Part shown: positions 44,190 through 54,447 of the stretch, in pieces | Layout of the letters: each line of letters begins with the position of its first letter | Position numbering within the stretch: position 1 is the stretch's first letter | Source of the DNA: Budorcas taxicolor | Lineage: Eukaryota > Chordata > Mammalia > Artiodactyla > Bovidae | DNA: 64,000 nucleotides | NCBI RefSeq assembly: GCF_023091745.1 | Contig: NC_068922.1 | Location: 32,592,501-32,656,500, forward strand | Reading direction: 5' to 3' | Made by a program: the position numbers and the translations under genes | Notes under the pieces: model-generated | Databases searched by the model: none | What the model was told of the DNA's origin: nothing | The model's input: only the letters and a program-made list of their open reading frames with translations

Positions 44190-45015
44190 AGAACTTCCTG
44201 CCTCCAGTCATCATCTCTTTCCTACAGCATCCAGCCTTTCCTCTCTACTGGACCATTCATATATGACATAGTATGGAGGAAAAAGGAGTCCATCCTAAAA
44301 GCCCCCAAACCCTGGGTTGCCTGTCCTCCAGGTACAGGTTCATATCTCCACCCTGCTTCCCAGCAGACTTTCTCAAAGTCTGCACGAATCATTTGCACTT
44401 AACCTCTCCCCTTCCCACCCCTCACTGGTCCAGACTTTACCCCTCAGAATCTCAGCAACCCCAACAAATGGCTCCAAGCCCAGTCATCAATCTCTGTTTT
44501 GTCAAAGAAGTCATAAGCTTTGTGCTGCCGTTCTCAGGCTGTCAGCAGCATTCCACGTGGTTGATCACCCTCCAACTTGAAATGTCTGCTCTGGGCTTCT
44601 GTGACACCATGTGTTTTTGGCCATCCCTTGACAGTATTTTTGGTGGGTGGGAGGAGAGTTAGCATGGGGCTCCTACCTCTCTTCCGAGCCTCCCAGAGTT
44701 GGAATTCTACAGCACCCAGAACTTGGCTGTTTCTTTTCACCCCACTCTGAATTCCAGTTGATATTTCCAACTTTCTCTAGAGCTTTTCACTTACCTGTCC
44801 ACACAGATGTCAAAGTCAACTTGATTGCCTACCACTGTGGCCCAATGTATTCCTTTCTCAGGTTCTCCATCTCGGGAATGGTCTCAGCCACCAATAAGTC
44901 CTCTTATTTCCACCTCCAAAAAGTACCCAGCTTTACCACTGCCACACAGATCCAAACCACTGTCATCTCTCATCTGGGTTCTGTCCTACTCTTGCTCCTT
45001 TCCAGCTTGTTAAAG
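44190..45015 (+). mobile_element. L2 LINE ORF2 fragment, sense
   Basis: 'tttcctctctactggaccat', 'catttgcacttaacctctcc' and 'ccaaaccactgtcatctctc' follow the sense L2 ORF2 region. The + frame at 44317-44580 ends in LRLSAAFHVVDHPP, matching the CR1/L2 reverse transcriptase motif around 'L(D)LSAAFDTVDH'. The conserved aspartate of that motif is replaced here and the frame is otherwise broken, so it is inactive. Confidence 0.72.
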
Positions 45016-45072
45016 AAGTAAAATTCTTTACTTTGTTATTTTTCATTATTTTATTTTTAAAAAAATTCTTTA

Positions 45073-45250
45073 CTTAACCACTGGTAGTCCAGTGGTTAAG
45101 ACTTAGGCTTCTAAGGCAAGGGATAAAGGTTCTATCCTTGGTCGAGGAGTTAAGATCCCACTTGCCTTGTGGGCCAAAAAGAGAAAAAAAATTTTTTAAC
45201 AGAAGCAATATTGTAACAGATTCAATAAAGACTTTAAAAATGGTCCATGG
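45073..45250 (+). mobile_element. CHR-type SINE
   Basis: 'actggtagtccagtggttaa', 'ggttctatccttggtcgagg', 'gttaagatcccacttgcctt', 'aacagaagcaatattgtaac' and 'aataaagactttaaaaatgg'. Confidence 0.9.
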
Positions 45251-45356
45251 TCAGTAGTCTCTTTTAAAAAGATTTTTAAAAATCTTGAAAAAAAGAAAAA
45301 TTAGAGACAATTAGCGAAATCTGTATTTCAGCAGGGACACTGAAATAGGAGAGGAG

Positions 45357-45517
45357 TTGTTGGTGTTCAGTCGCTCAGTCATGTCCAGCTCTTTGCGACC
45401 CCATGGACTGCAGCACACCAGGCTTCCCTGTCCTCCACCATCTCCCGAAGCTTGCTCAAACTCATGTCCATTGAGTTGGTGATGCCATCCAACCCTCTCA
45501 TCCTCTGTCGTCCCCAG
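45357..45517 (-). mobile_element. BovB LINE 3' tail, antisense
   Basis: 'ttggtgttcagtcgctcagt', 'gactgcagcacaccaggctt', 'ccgaagcttgctcaaactca' and 'ttgagttggtgatgccatcc', ending near 'catcctctgtcgtcccc'. Confidence 0.93.
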
Positions 45518-45639
45518 GAATACATTACATATATATATTTATATATATTTAACAGGTAGGACAGTCACACTACAGTAAGCCAGTAGGAGAGAACTAAGAG
45601 GAAGCAGTCTAAGAAAGAAAATGGGGAAGTTCTGAAGGT

Positions 45640-45830
45640 TTTGACTCGATGACTTGATTCTTGGACCCGCTGAATTGTGGATAAGCTGATGGATATTCTT
45701 GAAGCAATTGGATATAGACAAGTAAAACCAAGCTTTCAGGATTGAATATATAGATATAAGAATCAACATGACTGTTTATACCTGAAGGCATGGAAGTGGA
45801 TGAAATCCCCTGGGGAAAATGTATAGATGA
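45640..45830 (-). mobile_element. L2 ORF2-region fragment, antisense
   Basis: 'cctgaaggcatggaagtgga', 'tgaaatcccctggggaaaat' and 'gtatagatgagaaag' resemble the reversed L2 middle region. Eroded. Confidence 0.5.
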
Positions 45831-46305
45831 GAAAGTAACCATGTCAGTCCTGCTTCTGAGCCTCTGGTTGACTCCTTGTATCTCCCCTCTGTTTCTTCCT
45901 TCAGATCTAAGTCTGCCTGTCTCGTCTCCTTCCAGCTGCCCGGCCCCTCCATTTACCCCTGGCTGTCTCCTCCCCAGGATACATGCATACACCGTGTCCC
46001 CTGTACCTTTTCAGGCTTGTTATTCACAAAGATAAGCACATAGGTCCTCTTTCTTTATAAGGGTTTTGCTGCTGAACATTTTGGCACTCAACAATCTTCA
46101 ATTATCTAGACCTTGGAGGAGAGTGACAACACTTGACAAACAAATACAGTTACACCTCCTGTCCTGGGGGATGGCTTATCTGACATTCCAGTTTTGGTGC
46201 ACAAAGCCAAGAATCTCAGAGTAGCACACAAAACCTCTTGGCTGTCAGAGTGATTGTAACATCTAGGCACTAAAAGTGGGGTCTGTTTTCATCTCTTTTA
46301 CCTAG
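45831..46305. other. Unassigned sequence
   Basis: Pyrimidine-rich at 45845-46015, possibly an L2 remnant. Nothing definite elsewhere. Confidence 0.4.
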
Positions 46306-46492
46306 AAGGGCTTTCCTGGTGGCTCAGATGGTAAAGAATCTGCCTGCAATGCAGGAGACAGGAAGATCCCCTGGAGGAGGGCATAGCAACCCACTCCAGT
46401 ATTCTTGCCTGGAGAATTCTGTGGACAGAGGAGCCCGGTGAGCTACAGTCCATGGGTTGCAAAGATCAAACATGACTGAGAGACTAACAATT
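46306..46492 (+). mobile_element. Bov-tA SINE with internal deletion
   Basis: 'gggctttcctggtggctcag' to 'acatgactgagagactaaca'. The B-box-side segment between 'ggagaca' and 'ggaagatccc' is missing about 18 bases compared with other copies. Confidence 0.92.
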
Positions 46493-46644
46493 TTACCTGT
46501 ACTCCCAATGGGCTTGTTTTTATGAATATGGCTGTTAATTTTTGAATTGTATGAAAGTCCCACATGGCAGGTTCTATCTTGAAATTTTGACAAAAGGAAG
46601 AAAATCAGATTCTTTGTAGCCACTTAATTTGATCATCTATCATG

Positions 46645-46913
46645 CTACTGCTAAGTCACTTCAGTTGTGTCCGACTCTGTGTGACCCCATAGATGGCAGC
46701 CCACCAGGCTCCCCCGTTCCTGGGATTCTCCAGGCAAGAACACTGGAGTGGGTTACCATTTCCTTCTCCAGTGCATGAAAGTGAAAAGTGAAAGTGAAGT
46801 CGCTCAGTTGTGCCCGACTCTTAGTGACCCCATGGACTACAGCCTACCAGGCTCCTCCATCCGTGGGATTTTCCAGGCAAGAGTACTGGAGTGGGGTGCC
46901 ACTGCCGTCTCCA
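46645..46913 (-). mobile_element. BOV-A2 SINE, antisense, full length
   Basis: Two monomers joined by 'gaaaagtgaaagtgaagt'. It is flanked by atcatctatcatg (46632-46644) and atcatctattatg (46914-46926), a 13-bp target duplication with one mismatch. Confidence 0.96.
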
Positions 46914-46994
46914 ATCATCTATTATGGGTGTCAGCAATTGTTGAAGGAATAAGAGACTCTCACTTTAATGGACCTCTTTAATGTGACAATCTTC

Positions 46995-47205
46995 CCTGGG
47001 TTTCCCTGGTGGCTCATCTGGTGAAGAATCTGCCTGCAATGGGGGAAACCTGGGTTTGATCCCTGGGTTCGGAAGATCCCCTGGTGGAGGACATGGCAAC
47101 CCACTCCAGTATTCTTGCCTGGAAAATCCCTGTGGACAGAGGAGCCTGGTGGGCTACAGTCCATGGGGTCACAAAGAGTCTGACATAACTGAGCAACTAA
47201 GCCCA
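46995..47205 (+). mobile_element. Bov-tA SINE
   Basis: 'gggtttccctggtggctcat', 'gggtttgatccctgggttcg', 'ccagtattcttgcctggaaa' and 'ctgacataactgagcaacta'. Confidence 0.93.
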
Positions 47206-47302
47206 GCACAATCTTTATGTAAAAAGTCTGGTTCACTGGTGGTAGGACAACTTCTAGACCAACTATTAGAAACACGCATTCATAAACTGGACCACAGGTT
47301 TT

Positions 47303-47510
47303 ATTGTTGTTAAGTCGCTATGTCCGACTCTTCTTGACACCATGGACTATATAGCTCAGCAGGCTCCTCTGTCCATGGGATTTCCCAGGCAAGAATACTA
47401 GAGTGGGCTGCCATTTCCTTTTCAAGGAGATCTTCCCGAACCCAGGGATCAAACTCACATCCCCTGCGTTGGTAGGAGGATTCTTTACTGCTGAGCTACC
47501 AGGGAAGGCT
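47303..47510 (-). mobile_element. Bov-tA SINE, antisense
   Basis: 'attgttgttaagtcgctatg', 'gcaagaatactagagtgggc' and the reversed head 'gagctaccagggaagg'. Confidence 0.92.
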
Positions 47511-47619
47511 GACCAAGGAAGCACCACAGGCTTAAATAAATCTAAACAAAATGTGAAATTCATGTAATGTCCAAATAATTCTGACTTAATGTTTCTTTTT
47601 AAGGCATATAGCATGATGA

Positions 47620-48085
47620 TTTCATTGATACATGTTGTGAAATCATTACCACATAAGTTCAGCTAACGTCCATTTTCTCATACAGAAACAATAAAAAGAA
47701 AAGAAAAAAGGGAAAAATAAACTGTTCTCTTTGTGATGAGAACTCCTAGAATCTACTCTCTTAACAATTTACCTGTATATCATACAGCAGTGTTAGCAAT
47801 AGTCCTCATGGTGTACGTTACATCCCTTGTAGTTATTTATTTTATAAGCAGAAGTTTGTACCTTTTGACCACCTTCCTACAGTTCCCCTTCCCCACCCCC
47901 CACCTCTGATAACCACAAGTCTAATCTGTTTTTCTATGAGTTTGTTTTTGGGGGGCAGTTCTTTGTTTAGATTCCACATATAAGTAATAGCAGTAATAAA
48001 CAGTATTTATCTTTTTCTCTCTGACTTATTTCATTTCGCATAATGCCTTTAAGGTCCATTCATGTTGTTGCAAATGTTAATGTTT
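47620..48085 (-). mobile_element. L1 3' region, antisense
   Basis: 'tacctgtatatcatacagca', 'caccttcctacagttcccct', 'tctgataaccacaagtctaa', 'gtttagattccacatataag' and 'ggtccattcatgttgttgca' follow the reversed L1 3' end. Confidence 0.82.
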
Positions 48086-48256
48086 TAAGTGAGATGATAG
48101 AAAAAGTCATTATCATTTTTTTGAGAGTCCCAGATCAGCCATCCTAAAGCCATTCTATTGAAATGACAAATTCACATTGCCATCTCCTTGTGTCACAGAC
48201 ATCAAATCTTTACCGATGATGGTCAGCACTCGTATTTAAACTTCAGCGTTAGATAA

Positions 48257-48350
48257 TTTGGACTTCCCTGGTGCCTCAGAGGGTAAAGAATCTGCCTGCA
48301 ATGCGGGAGACCTGGGTTCAACACCTATGTCAGGAAGATCCCCTTGAAGA
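48257..48350 (+). mobile_element. Bov-tA SINE head, 3'-truncated
   Basis: The tRNA-like head and B-box region are present ('ggacttccctggtgcctcag' to 'gtcaggaagatccccttgaa'), then the element stops. 3' truncation is unusual for a retroposon, so a later deletion is likely. Confidence 0.9.
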
Positions 48351-48389
48351 CCATCTGTCTTCTCTGGAAGCATAAAATCTAACCTTGAG

Positions 48390-48520
48390 GTCAAGAAATA
48401 TTCACTGAGTGCCCAGCCTATGGCAGGCATTGGAAACACAATGATATAAGAGGTGGTTTCTACCTCTACAACTTTACTGTTTGGTGTGTAAAATAAGACC
48501 TGCATAGAAGATACAGAGCA
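48390..48520 (-). mobile_element. L2 or MIR-like 3' piece, antisense
   Basis: 'caagaaatattcactgagtg' and 'ctatggcaggcattggaaac' match the reversed common L2/MIR 3' end. Confidence 0.55.
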
Positions 48521-48859
48521 TTATGAAAAGGTCAGTGTCAACTCCTTATGAAGTGACATACATAGTAAATGCTACAGGGTTTCTCAGGGGAGAATCTGGT
48601 GAGCTTCGTAAGAGTGGTTGGGGAATCATTTATTCCATCCAGCAGCAGCAACCAGGAACCTGAAGGTGTGCTTATTTGGCTTCTCGCCCCATTCAGGTGG
48701 CTTCACCTAATGGAGCTTTTCTATCAGCCTACACGCCTCGCCAGGCAGTTGATCAGTCCCTCCTTGGCAACCCTAACACTTCTGTTCTTTCTCTTTTCCT
48801 CTGCTGAAGTACCTGGGGCGCAGTGCAGTTGTTGGCATGTCTGTCTCTCCTTGGAGGTT

Positions 48860-49008
48860 CTGACTCGTGGAGACAATAGGTTTTGTCTTGTTTATCTTTG
48901 AATCCCTCCTGCCCCATATAGTACCTAGAATGTTGTGAGTGTCCCCCCGCGACCCCACCCCCCGAAAAGTGTTCACTGCATGAGTGAATAGAGGAATGAA
49001 TGAATTTT
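48860..49008 (+). mobile_element. L2 3' end, sense
   Basis: 'gttttgtcttgtttatcttt', 'atatagtacctagaatgttg' and 'gaatagaggaatgaatgaat' follow the sense L2 terminus. A C-rich insertion (gtccccccgcgacccc) interrupts it near 48940-48965. Confidence 0.65.
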
Positions 49009-49051
49009 CCAGGCACAAGTTGATCCCTTAGGAGAGGTTACAACATTGCAT

Positions 49052-49249
49052 CTTTTAAAATATTTATTTGGCTGTGTCGGGTCTTAGTTGTGGCACATGG
49101 AATCCTCAGGATCTTGTTTATTTGCAGCGTGTGGGAGCTCTAACTGTGGCATGCAGCACCTGGGACCTAGATCCTTGACCAGGGATTGAACCCAGGTCCT
49201 CTGCATTAGGAGTATGGAGTCTCAGCCACTGGACCACCAAGGAAGTCCC
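49052..49249 (-). mobile_element. CHR-type SINE, antisense
   Basis: 'aaatatttatttggctgtgt', 'ccttgaccagggattgaacc', 'gagtctcagccactggacca' and 'ccaaggaagtccc'. The flanks 'ttgcatctttt' and 'ttgcattttt' suggest a target duplication. Confidence 0.9.
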
Positions 49250-49454
49250 TTGCATTTTTAAATAACCCAGAGACCTATCAGCATGTAGTCATCAAAAATA
49301 AAGAAAATTAAGTAGCCCTAGAATAGGAATTCTGTTTGCTTTAGGAGAGGAAGTTATTTTCTGGGTACCTCCAGTCTTTATTAAACTGTCCTTAGTTTAA
49401 GCCTCTGGATTTTCCACTTCCTCTGGAGCACTAGTTAGCAGAAATTATGGTGCA

Positions 49455-49600
49455 GTGCAGTTGGAATTATGGGTTAGACTCCAGTCTTTGCCACATAGAG
49501 TCATGCGATTTGAGGCCTGCCCTCTGATTTTCTTCATATGCGAAGTAGAAGTAATTATACTTCATTTACACACCAAAAGCTGTTGACATTCTGACTCAGA
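49455..49600 (+). mobile_element. MIR, sense, diverged
   Basis: 'agactccagtctttgccaca', 'gattttcttcatatgcgaag' and 'tagaagtaattatacttcat' are compatible with a sense MIR. Confidence 0.5.
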
Positions 49601-49913
49601 AGGGATCTTGAAATCTGTAATTCACTGGAGGCACAGAAGAAATGGCTGGGGGAAGAGATGTGTGTCGTAAAAGAGGAACTTGGAAAGATGTCTTAGGCAT
49701 GGCAATTCCTCTGCAGACGTCGTGCCCCAGCCATCAGCATCATGACGCGCTACACATTTGCTTTCTGCTTAACTGCCTTTGGAGTACCTCCACCACTGCT
49801 TTCGGTAAGGTAGAAATTTGCACCCCCACCGCAGATGTGTTAAACCCAGAATCTCCCTGTTTAGCTACAGTCTTGTCTCTGTATGGCTCCTTCACACCCA
49901 TCAGCTACATCAG

Positions 49914-50040
49914 CTTTTTTTTTTTCCCCTTTGGCAACACCATTTGGCATGAGGGATCTTAGTTCCCTGACCGGGGATCAAACCGTGCTGCCTGAAGTGG
50001 AAGCATGGAGTCTTAACCACTGGACTGCCAGGGAGTTCCC
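49914..50040 (-). mobile_element. CHR-type SINE, antisense
   Basis: A T-run (reversed tail), 'gagggatcttagttccctga', 'ccggggatcaaaccgtgctg' and 'ggactgccagggagttccc'. 'catcagct' precedes and follows it, a possible short target duplication. Confidence 0.9.
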
Positions 50041-50089
50041 TCCATCAGCTCTTTGATCTCAGATATACTTTTTTCCTTTTTACTTCTTC

Positions 50090-50212
50090 TGTATTTTTTA
50101 ATTTTTATTTTATATTGTAGTATAGTTGATTTACAGTGTTGTGTTAATTTCAAATATACAGCAAAGTGATTCAGTTATACATACACAGATATCTATTCTT
50201 TTTCAGATGCAC
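50090..50212 (-). mobile_element. L1 3' terminus, antisense
   Basis: 'ttgtagtatagttgatttac', 'agtgttgtgttaatttcaaa', 'cagcaaagtgattcagttat' and 'tctattctttttcagatgc' are the last about 120 bases of an L1, reversed. Confidence 0.9.
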
Positions 50213-50652
50213 TTCAGAAGTCTAGGTTCCTAAATTTCTTTGGTGGAACATGCCTTCCTTCATTTCCCTTTCTATCTTCTTAAACCCCATGATTGGCCAT
50301 CGGAGTCATTTCTGAATAGGGAATTTCAGTTTCAGTGACACTTGAGCCATCCTTCCATTCCACCTGCCCTTCCTGCTTGCTTCTGTGCTGTCAGCCACTT
50401 CCCTAACCTCATGGTAACAGTGGGAAGCTGTAGGGAGTTGATATAAGAGCTTTAGTGCCTTGGTGTCAATTAGGTCTGGTTTCAAATTGTGTCTGACACA
50501 GTTATATCTTCGTAATAACTTCTCGGTTTACTATTTTCAGCTCAATTTTTAGAAACCATGTGGCCTTTTAGCAAATCTTCCAGAAGGTTTTAATTCTTCA
50601 ACTCTGTATTTCTGAGTATTCTGTATAGCTTTGTTAAAAATGCGTGGGATGG
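50213..50652. other. Unassigned sequence
   Basis: I see no recognised repeat or gene. Confidence 0.45.
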
Positions 50653-50767
50653 GAGGTGTTTTTTGGCCATACCACACAGCATGCAGAACTTCCCTGGCCA
50701 GGGAACGAACCTGTGCCTCCTGCAGTGGAAGCACTGAGTCTTAACCACCAGACAACCAGGGAAGTCC
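50653..50767 (-). mobile_element. CHR-type SINE, antisense
   Basis: 'gttttttggccataccacac', 'cctggccagggaacgaacct' and the reversed head 'gacaaccagggaagtcc'. The long internal part is absent. Confidence 0.87.
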
Positions 50768-52888
50768 TAAATAAAAATGCAGCAGTTTAGATTTGGATCA
50801 GACTGGCCATTTGTGTTATTACTAAGCCCCACCCCCAGCAACTGAATCTGATGCAAAACAACATTTGAGCATCACCGCCATAGAATACACTCAAGTGGAG
50901 ATTCCCATTCCTGAGTATGAGGAGTTGTTAATGAGATAAAGGAAAATTTGCATTGTGTTCTAAGGATCAGTGATTCTTAATTGAAGATGTGTGTCAATCA
51001 TGGTGATTTAAAAAAAAAAAAAAATCTGTGGTTTGGCTCCACCTGCTGGCATTTCAGTGCAATACTTTTCAGGTGGGGCCCAGAACCCTTTTTTAAAAAA
51101 AGTATCACCAACAGGCCATTCTCTTTGGTATACTATGGTCTGATACATCTGCAGTGGAAATAAATGCATGCTGGGGATAGCAGTATTCCAGTTTAAGTTA
51201 GTAATGTATTAAATATAAGGGCGATATTGGAGTTGTTTAAAGAATTTATAGGTGTAACATTCCTGTTCAGAGTATGGGTTTTAGAGGACTATTAAGGGGT
51301 GTCTTCTGGATAATGTTTTGTGCAATCTTTGTTGCATGCTTTGTACATCTTACAGGAGTGTTTATAATAGTGAACAATGAAAACAACTAAAATGGTTAAG
51401 TAAGTGGTTATGTTAATGATGCATCCATGTTGTTAAATATTATGTAGTGATTGAATATTAAGCTTGTTACATGCATAGCTGGGAAGACCACTCATAAGTG
51501 AAAGCAGCATATAAAATTTGACTTAAGATATTGCAACTGTGTAATTCATACAGAATAGAGATTAAACTTCAGTTCAATTCACCCAAATAAAATTGTAATT
51601 GAGATCTCTGGGAAAAAGTGAATTTATAGATGTAAAATCTCATAAGTCTACAGATTTGCTACCAGTTCTTTTTTTTAAGATATTGCTACGACCAAACCCT
51701 GAAAATAATATGATGCTGTTTCTTCCCTCAATGAAATCACATTTAAATTCAGAGTCACCAGTGCTAGTTTACATTCAGCTCAAGACAGCAAGCCTTAAAA
51801 TAGCCTTAATGACGCATGCAAAGCATTTTCCTAGGAACAGACTCTGGACTTAATAGTGTCTGAAGCCATCCATCAATACTCATCTGGTGCATGGGCGTGT
51901 TAGGAAGTGGTGCCAGCAGTGTGTGCTTCTTGCTGTCAGGTACACAGCCACACAGAGAATTAATGTCGCCTGCTTTAATTAGCCAAAGTGAGGAAGGAGA
52001 TTGACTTCTCAATTGTTCCTGCTTCTTCAAAATACTTGTCTTTTGCTGACCATACAATAGCAATGGCAAATTAAAAATCATCTTCTAAGGTTTCTCCTGT
52101 GTTTTTAATGTGCCATAGCCTGAGCCAGGGTGTCACTGGACAAGGGGCTCGGACCCTCAGATGCTGCTTCCTGCCACGCGACTGTCCATGACCTTGAATG
52201 AGACCCCAAGTTACTGGGCTTCATCTTTTTCATTTTGAAAATGAGAGGCATGGAAATGAGGCTCATGAAAGGCTGTTTTAGCTCTCAACGTCAAGATGAT
52301 GAAATGTTATGTTTCAGCATATTTCACTGAAATTTCTCACCTAGGTAAAGGGCCTCTGGAAAATATATAATGAGACTTTGGGGAAAGGAATGGGCTCTCA
52401 CAGTGAGGGAGGGGAACCTTTTGAGTCTAGACCTGGCCACAGCTTGAAGGATCAGCTCGTGTTAGAATTCAGAGGCACCCACAAATCTGTTACCTTACAT
52501 ACAAGGGCGCGAGGGACAGAGAGGCAGGGTGACATCCAGGAACTGGGGACTCTGTTCTGTCATAGGTTCCTGGAACCAGGCCAGGGGCTTAGTCAGGTTC
52601 ATGAACTGAGGCGGCGTGATCAAGCTGTACGAAAGTGAAGATGCCAGCTCACCCCGTTTTCCTCCGTGCGCTGTTACTCAGGGGACTGTCCCGCTTTCCC
52701 GAGAGAGGAGGCCTGGTTGGGGGGAGGGGAGCGGTGCAGGGATGAGCTTGTAGCTGCGAAGCAACAGGGAAACCTCCAGTTTGCGCTTTGAAAGATCAGA
52801 CTCACTGTTGCTTTGGTAACCTATGCCTGCTCAGTGTTGTGGCGCCTGCTCAGCCCTGAACCTCATTCTAGGAGTAGGGCTGTAATTT
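50768..52888. other. Mostly unassigned; weak MER5 and MIR hints
   Basis: 50970-51090 has MER5-like phrases ('atcagtgattcttaattgaa', 'caggtggggcccagaaccc'), and 52175-52300 may be an eroded sense MIR. The rest is not recognised. Open frames of 84-91 codons (51599-51853, 51806-52081, 52378-52638) are not gene-like. Poly-A (13) lies near 51010. Confidence 0.4.
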
Positions 52889-52889
52889 T

Positions 52890-53090
52890 TATGTGTTTAT
52901 TTTATGTTGGAGTTTAGTTGATTTACAATGTTAGTTTCAGGTAAATAGCAAAATAATTCAGTTATACATACACATATATCAACTCTTTGTCAGATTCTTT
53001 CCCCATATAGGTTATTACAGAGTATTGAGTAGAGTTCCCTGTGGTATACAGTAGGTCCTTGTTGATTAATTAAACCAGTAATTACTGATT
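52890..53090 (-). mobile_element. L1 3' terminus, antisense
   Basis: 'ttggagtttagttgatttac', 'aataattcagttatacatac', 'cccatataggttattacaga' and 'tatacagtaggtccttgttg' are reversed L1 3' landmarks. Confidence 0.88.
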
Positions 53091-53166
53091 TTTGGCTCAA
53101 GAAGCACTTCACTGGTATTTCCCCTGACCCTGCCTCCCAGCTCCCAGATAAGCCAGTCTTGCTCTT

Positions 53167-53202
53167 TTAAGATGTGGGGGTTAGGTTTAGAAAAGTTGAT
53201 GG
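53167..53202 (+). repeat. 36-bp block copied into the nearby inverted repeat
   Basis: An exact 36-base match to 53856-53891 in the same orientation, and the near-exact reverse complement of part of 53602-53721. Here it sits in what may be an eroded antisense MIR ('gacactgggtcacacag' follows). The flanks of the copies do not match, so the duplication is short and bounded. Confidence 0.85.
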
Positions 53203-53424
53203 ACACTGGGTCACACAGACCGTTCATGGCCAAGGATGGACTGTCCAGGCTTTCCCTGTAATATAATGACTATGTCTTGTTTCCCACAGAACCACTGGGA
53301 AGAGCCCTGACCTGTAATGAACCATAGCTCAGTATTCTTGGAATTTTGTGATCTCAATATTCCTTTTCAGATAGTTTCCAATTCTAATGTTCTCTAGAAC
53401 TTGTTGAAGATATTTTTTGTTTTA

Positions 53425-53492
53425 ATTTACTTTTTATTTTATATTGGAGTATAGTTAATTTACAATGTTGTGTTAGTTTCAAGTGTTGGTTA
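53425..53492 (-). mobile_element. L1 3' terminus, antisense, broken at 53492
   Basis: 'actttttattttatattgga', 'gtatagttaatttacaatgt' and 'tgtgttagtttcaag' are the reversed L1 end. The expected continuation ('cagcaaagtgattcag') is replaced by unrelated sequence. L1 text resumes only near 54450, so about 950 bp of mosaic sits in this L1. Confidence 0.83.
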
Positions 53493-53632
53493 TAAGTCTA
53501 GGCTTAGGTGATACATATCTGCCCAGGATGACAACTTCTGTTTGTCTGTAAGGCCCCTTAATACAATAGCAGCCTGTCTGCAATTGTCTGAAGTTCACAG
53601 TAAATATTCACTTTGGCAAATTTATGCAAAAA
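53493..53632 (+). repeat. Segment C, inverted partner at 55358-55500
   Basis: 'aggccccttaatacaatagc', 'agcctgtctgcaattgtctg' and 'cacagtaaatattcac' match the reverse complement of 55358-55500 over about 140 bases, at roughly 80-85% by eye. The segment contains a TATAAATA-like spot in the partner copy and could be part of an LTR, but I do not recognise a family. Confidence 0.8.
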
Positions 53633-53721
53633 GTTGTTTTTTTGCATAAAAAACAGCCATCAACTTTTCTAAACCTAACCCCCATGTCTTAATCAGTAAA
53701 CTGATTCAGTTAGAAAGGTCC
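53602..53721 (+). repeat. Inverted repeat, left arm (120 bp)
   Basis: This arm pairs with 53827-53947 as its reverse complement, with about five differences. It ends in 'ttagaaaggtcc', whose last eight bases are also the start of the adjoining BovB piece, a junction microhomology. Confidence 0.92.
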
Positions 53722-53828
53722 GTCTAGTCAAGGCTATGGTTTTTCCAGTAGTCATGTGTGGATGTGAGAGTTGGACTATAAAGGAAGCTGAGTGCTGAAG
53801 AATTGATGTTTTTGAACTGTGGTGTTGG
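53717..53828 (+). mobile_element. BovB ORF2 fragment between inverted arms
   Basis: A 112-bp piece of BovB running from 'ggtccgtctagtcaaggcta' to 'gaactgtggtgttgg'. It corresponds to 53980-54091 but differs at about 11 of 112 sites, so it is not a very recent copy of it. It forms the spacer of a 120-bp inverted repeat. Confidence 0.9.
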
Positions 53829-53947
53829 ACCTTTCTAACTGAATCAGTTTACTGATTAAGATGTGGGGGTTAGGTTTAGAAAAGTTGATGGCTGTTTTTT
53901 ATGCCAAAAAAACAACTTTTTGCATAAATTTTCCAAAGTGTATATTT
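53827..53947 (-). repeat. Inverted repeat, right arm (121 bp)
   Basis: The reverse complement of 53602-53721 at about 96% identity by hand alignment (two transitions, one single-base indel, two further mismatches). It includes the 36-bp block that also occurs at 53167-53202. Confidence 0.92.
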
Positions 53948-53949
53948 AT

Positions 53950-54437
53950 TAAAAGCAGAGACATTATTTTGCCAACAAAGGTCCATCTAGTCAAGGATAT
54001 GGTTTCTCCAGTGGTCATGTATGGATGTGAGAGTTGGACTGTGAAGAAAGCTGAGTGCCGAAGAATTGATGTTCTTGAATTGTGGTGTTGGAGAAGACTC
54101 TTGAGAGTCCCTTGGACTGCAAGGAGATCCAACCAGTCCATTCTGAAGGAGATCAGCCCTGGGATTTCTCTGGAGGGAATAATACTGAAGCTGAAACTCC
54201 AGTACTTTGGCCACCTCATGAGAAGAGTTGACTCATTGGAAAAGACTCTGATGCTAGGAGGGATTGGGGGCGGGAGGGGAAGGGGACGACAGAGAATGAG
54301 ATGGCTGGATGGCATCACGGACTCGATGGACGTGAGTCTGAGTGAACTCCGGGAGTTGGTGATGGACAGGGAGGCCTGGCGTGCTGCGATTCATGGGGTC
54401 GCAAAGAGTCAGACACAACTGAGAGGCTGAACTGAAC
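53950..54437 (+). mobile_element. BovB LINE 3' end, sense
   Basis: The coding frame from about 53961 to 54430 is open and carries the ORF2 C-terminal landmarks 'VMYGCESWTVKKAE', 'ELWCWRRLLRVPWTAR', 'GISLEGIILKLKLQYFGHL' and 'MDREAWRAAIHGVAKS'. The apparent start upstream (53861) lies in the inverted-repeat arm, making a chimeric 189-codon frame with no expected function. It ends in 'gaactgaactgag'. Confidence 0.95.
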
Positions 54438-54447
54438 TGAGCTGGAT

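Noticed and set aside
53861..54430. 189-codon ORF, the longest in the window, as a gene
   Set aside because: Its C-terminal two-thirds is BovB ORF2 and its N-terminus is read from an inverted-repeat arm. It is a chimera of repeats without endonuclease or catalytic reverse transcriptase domains.
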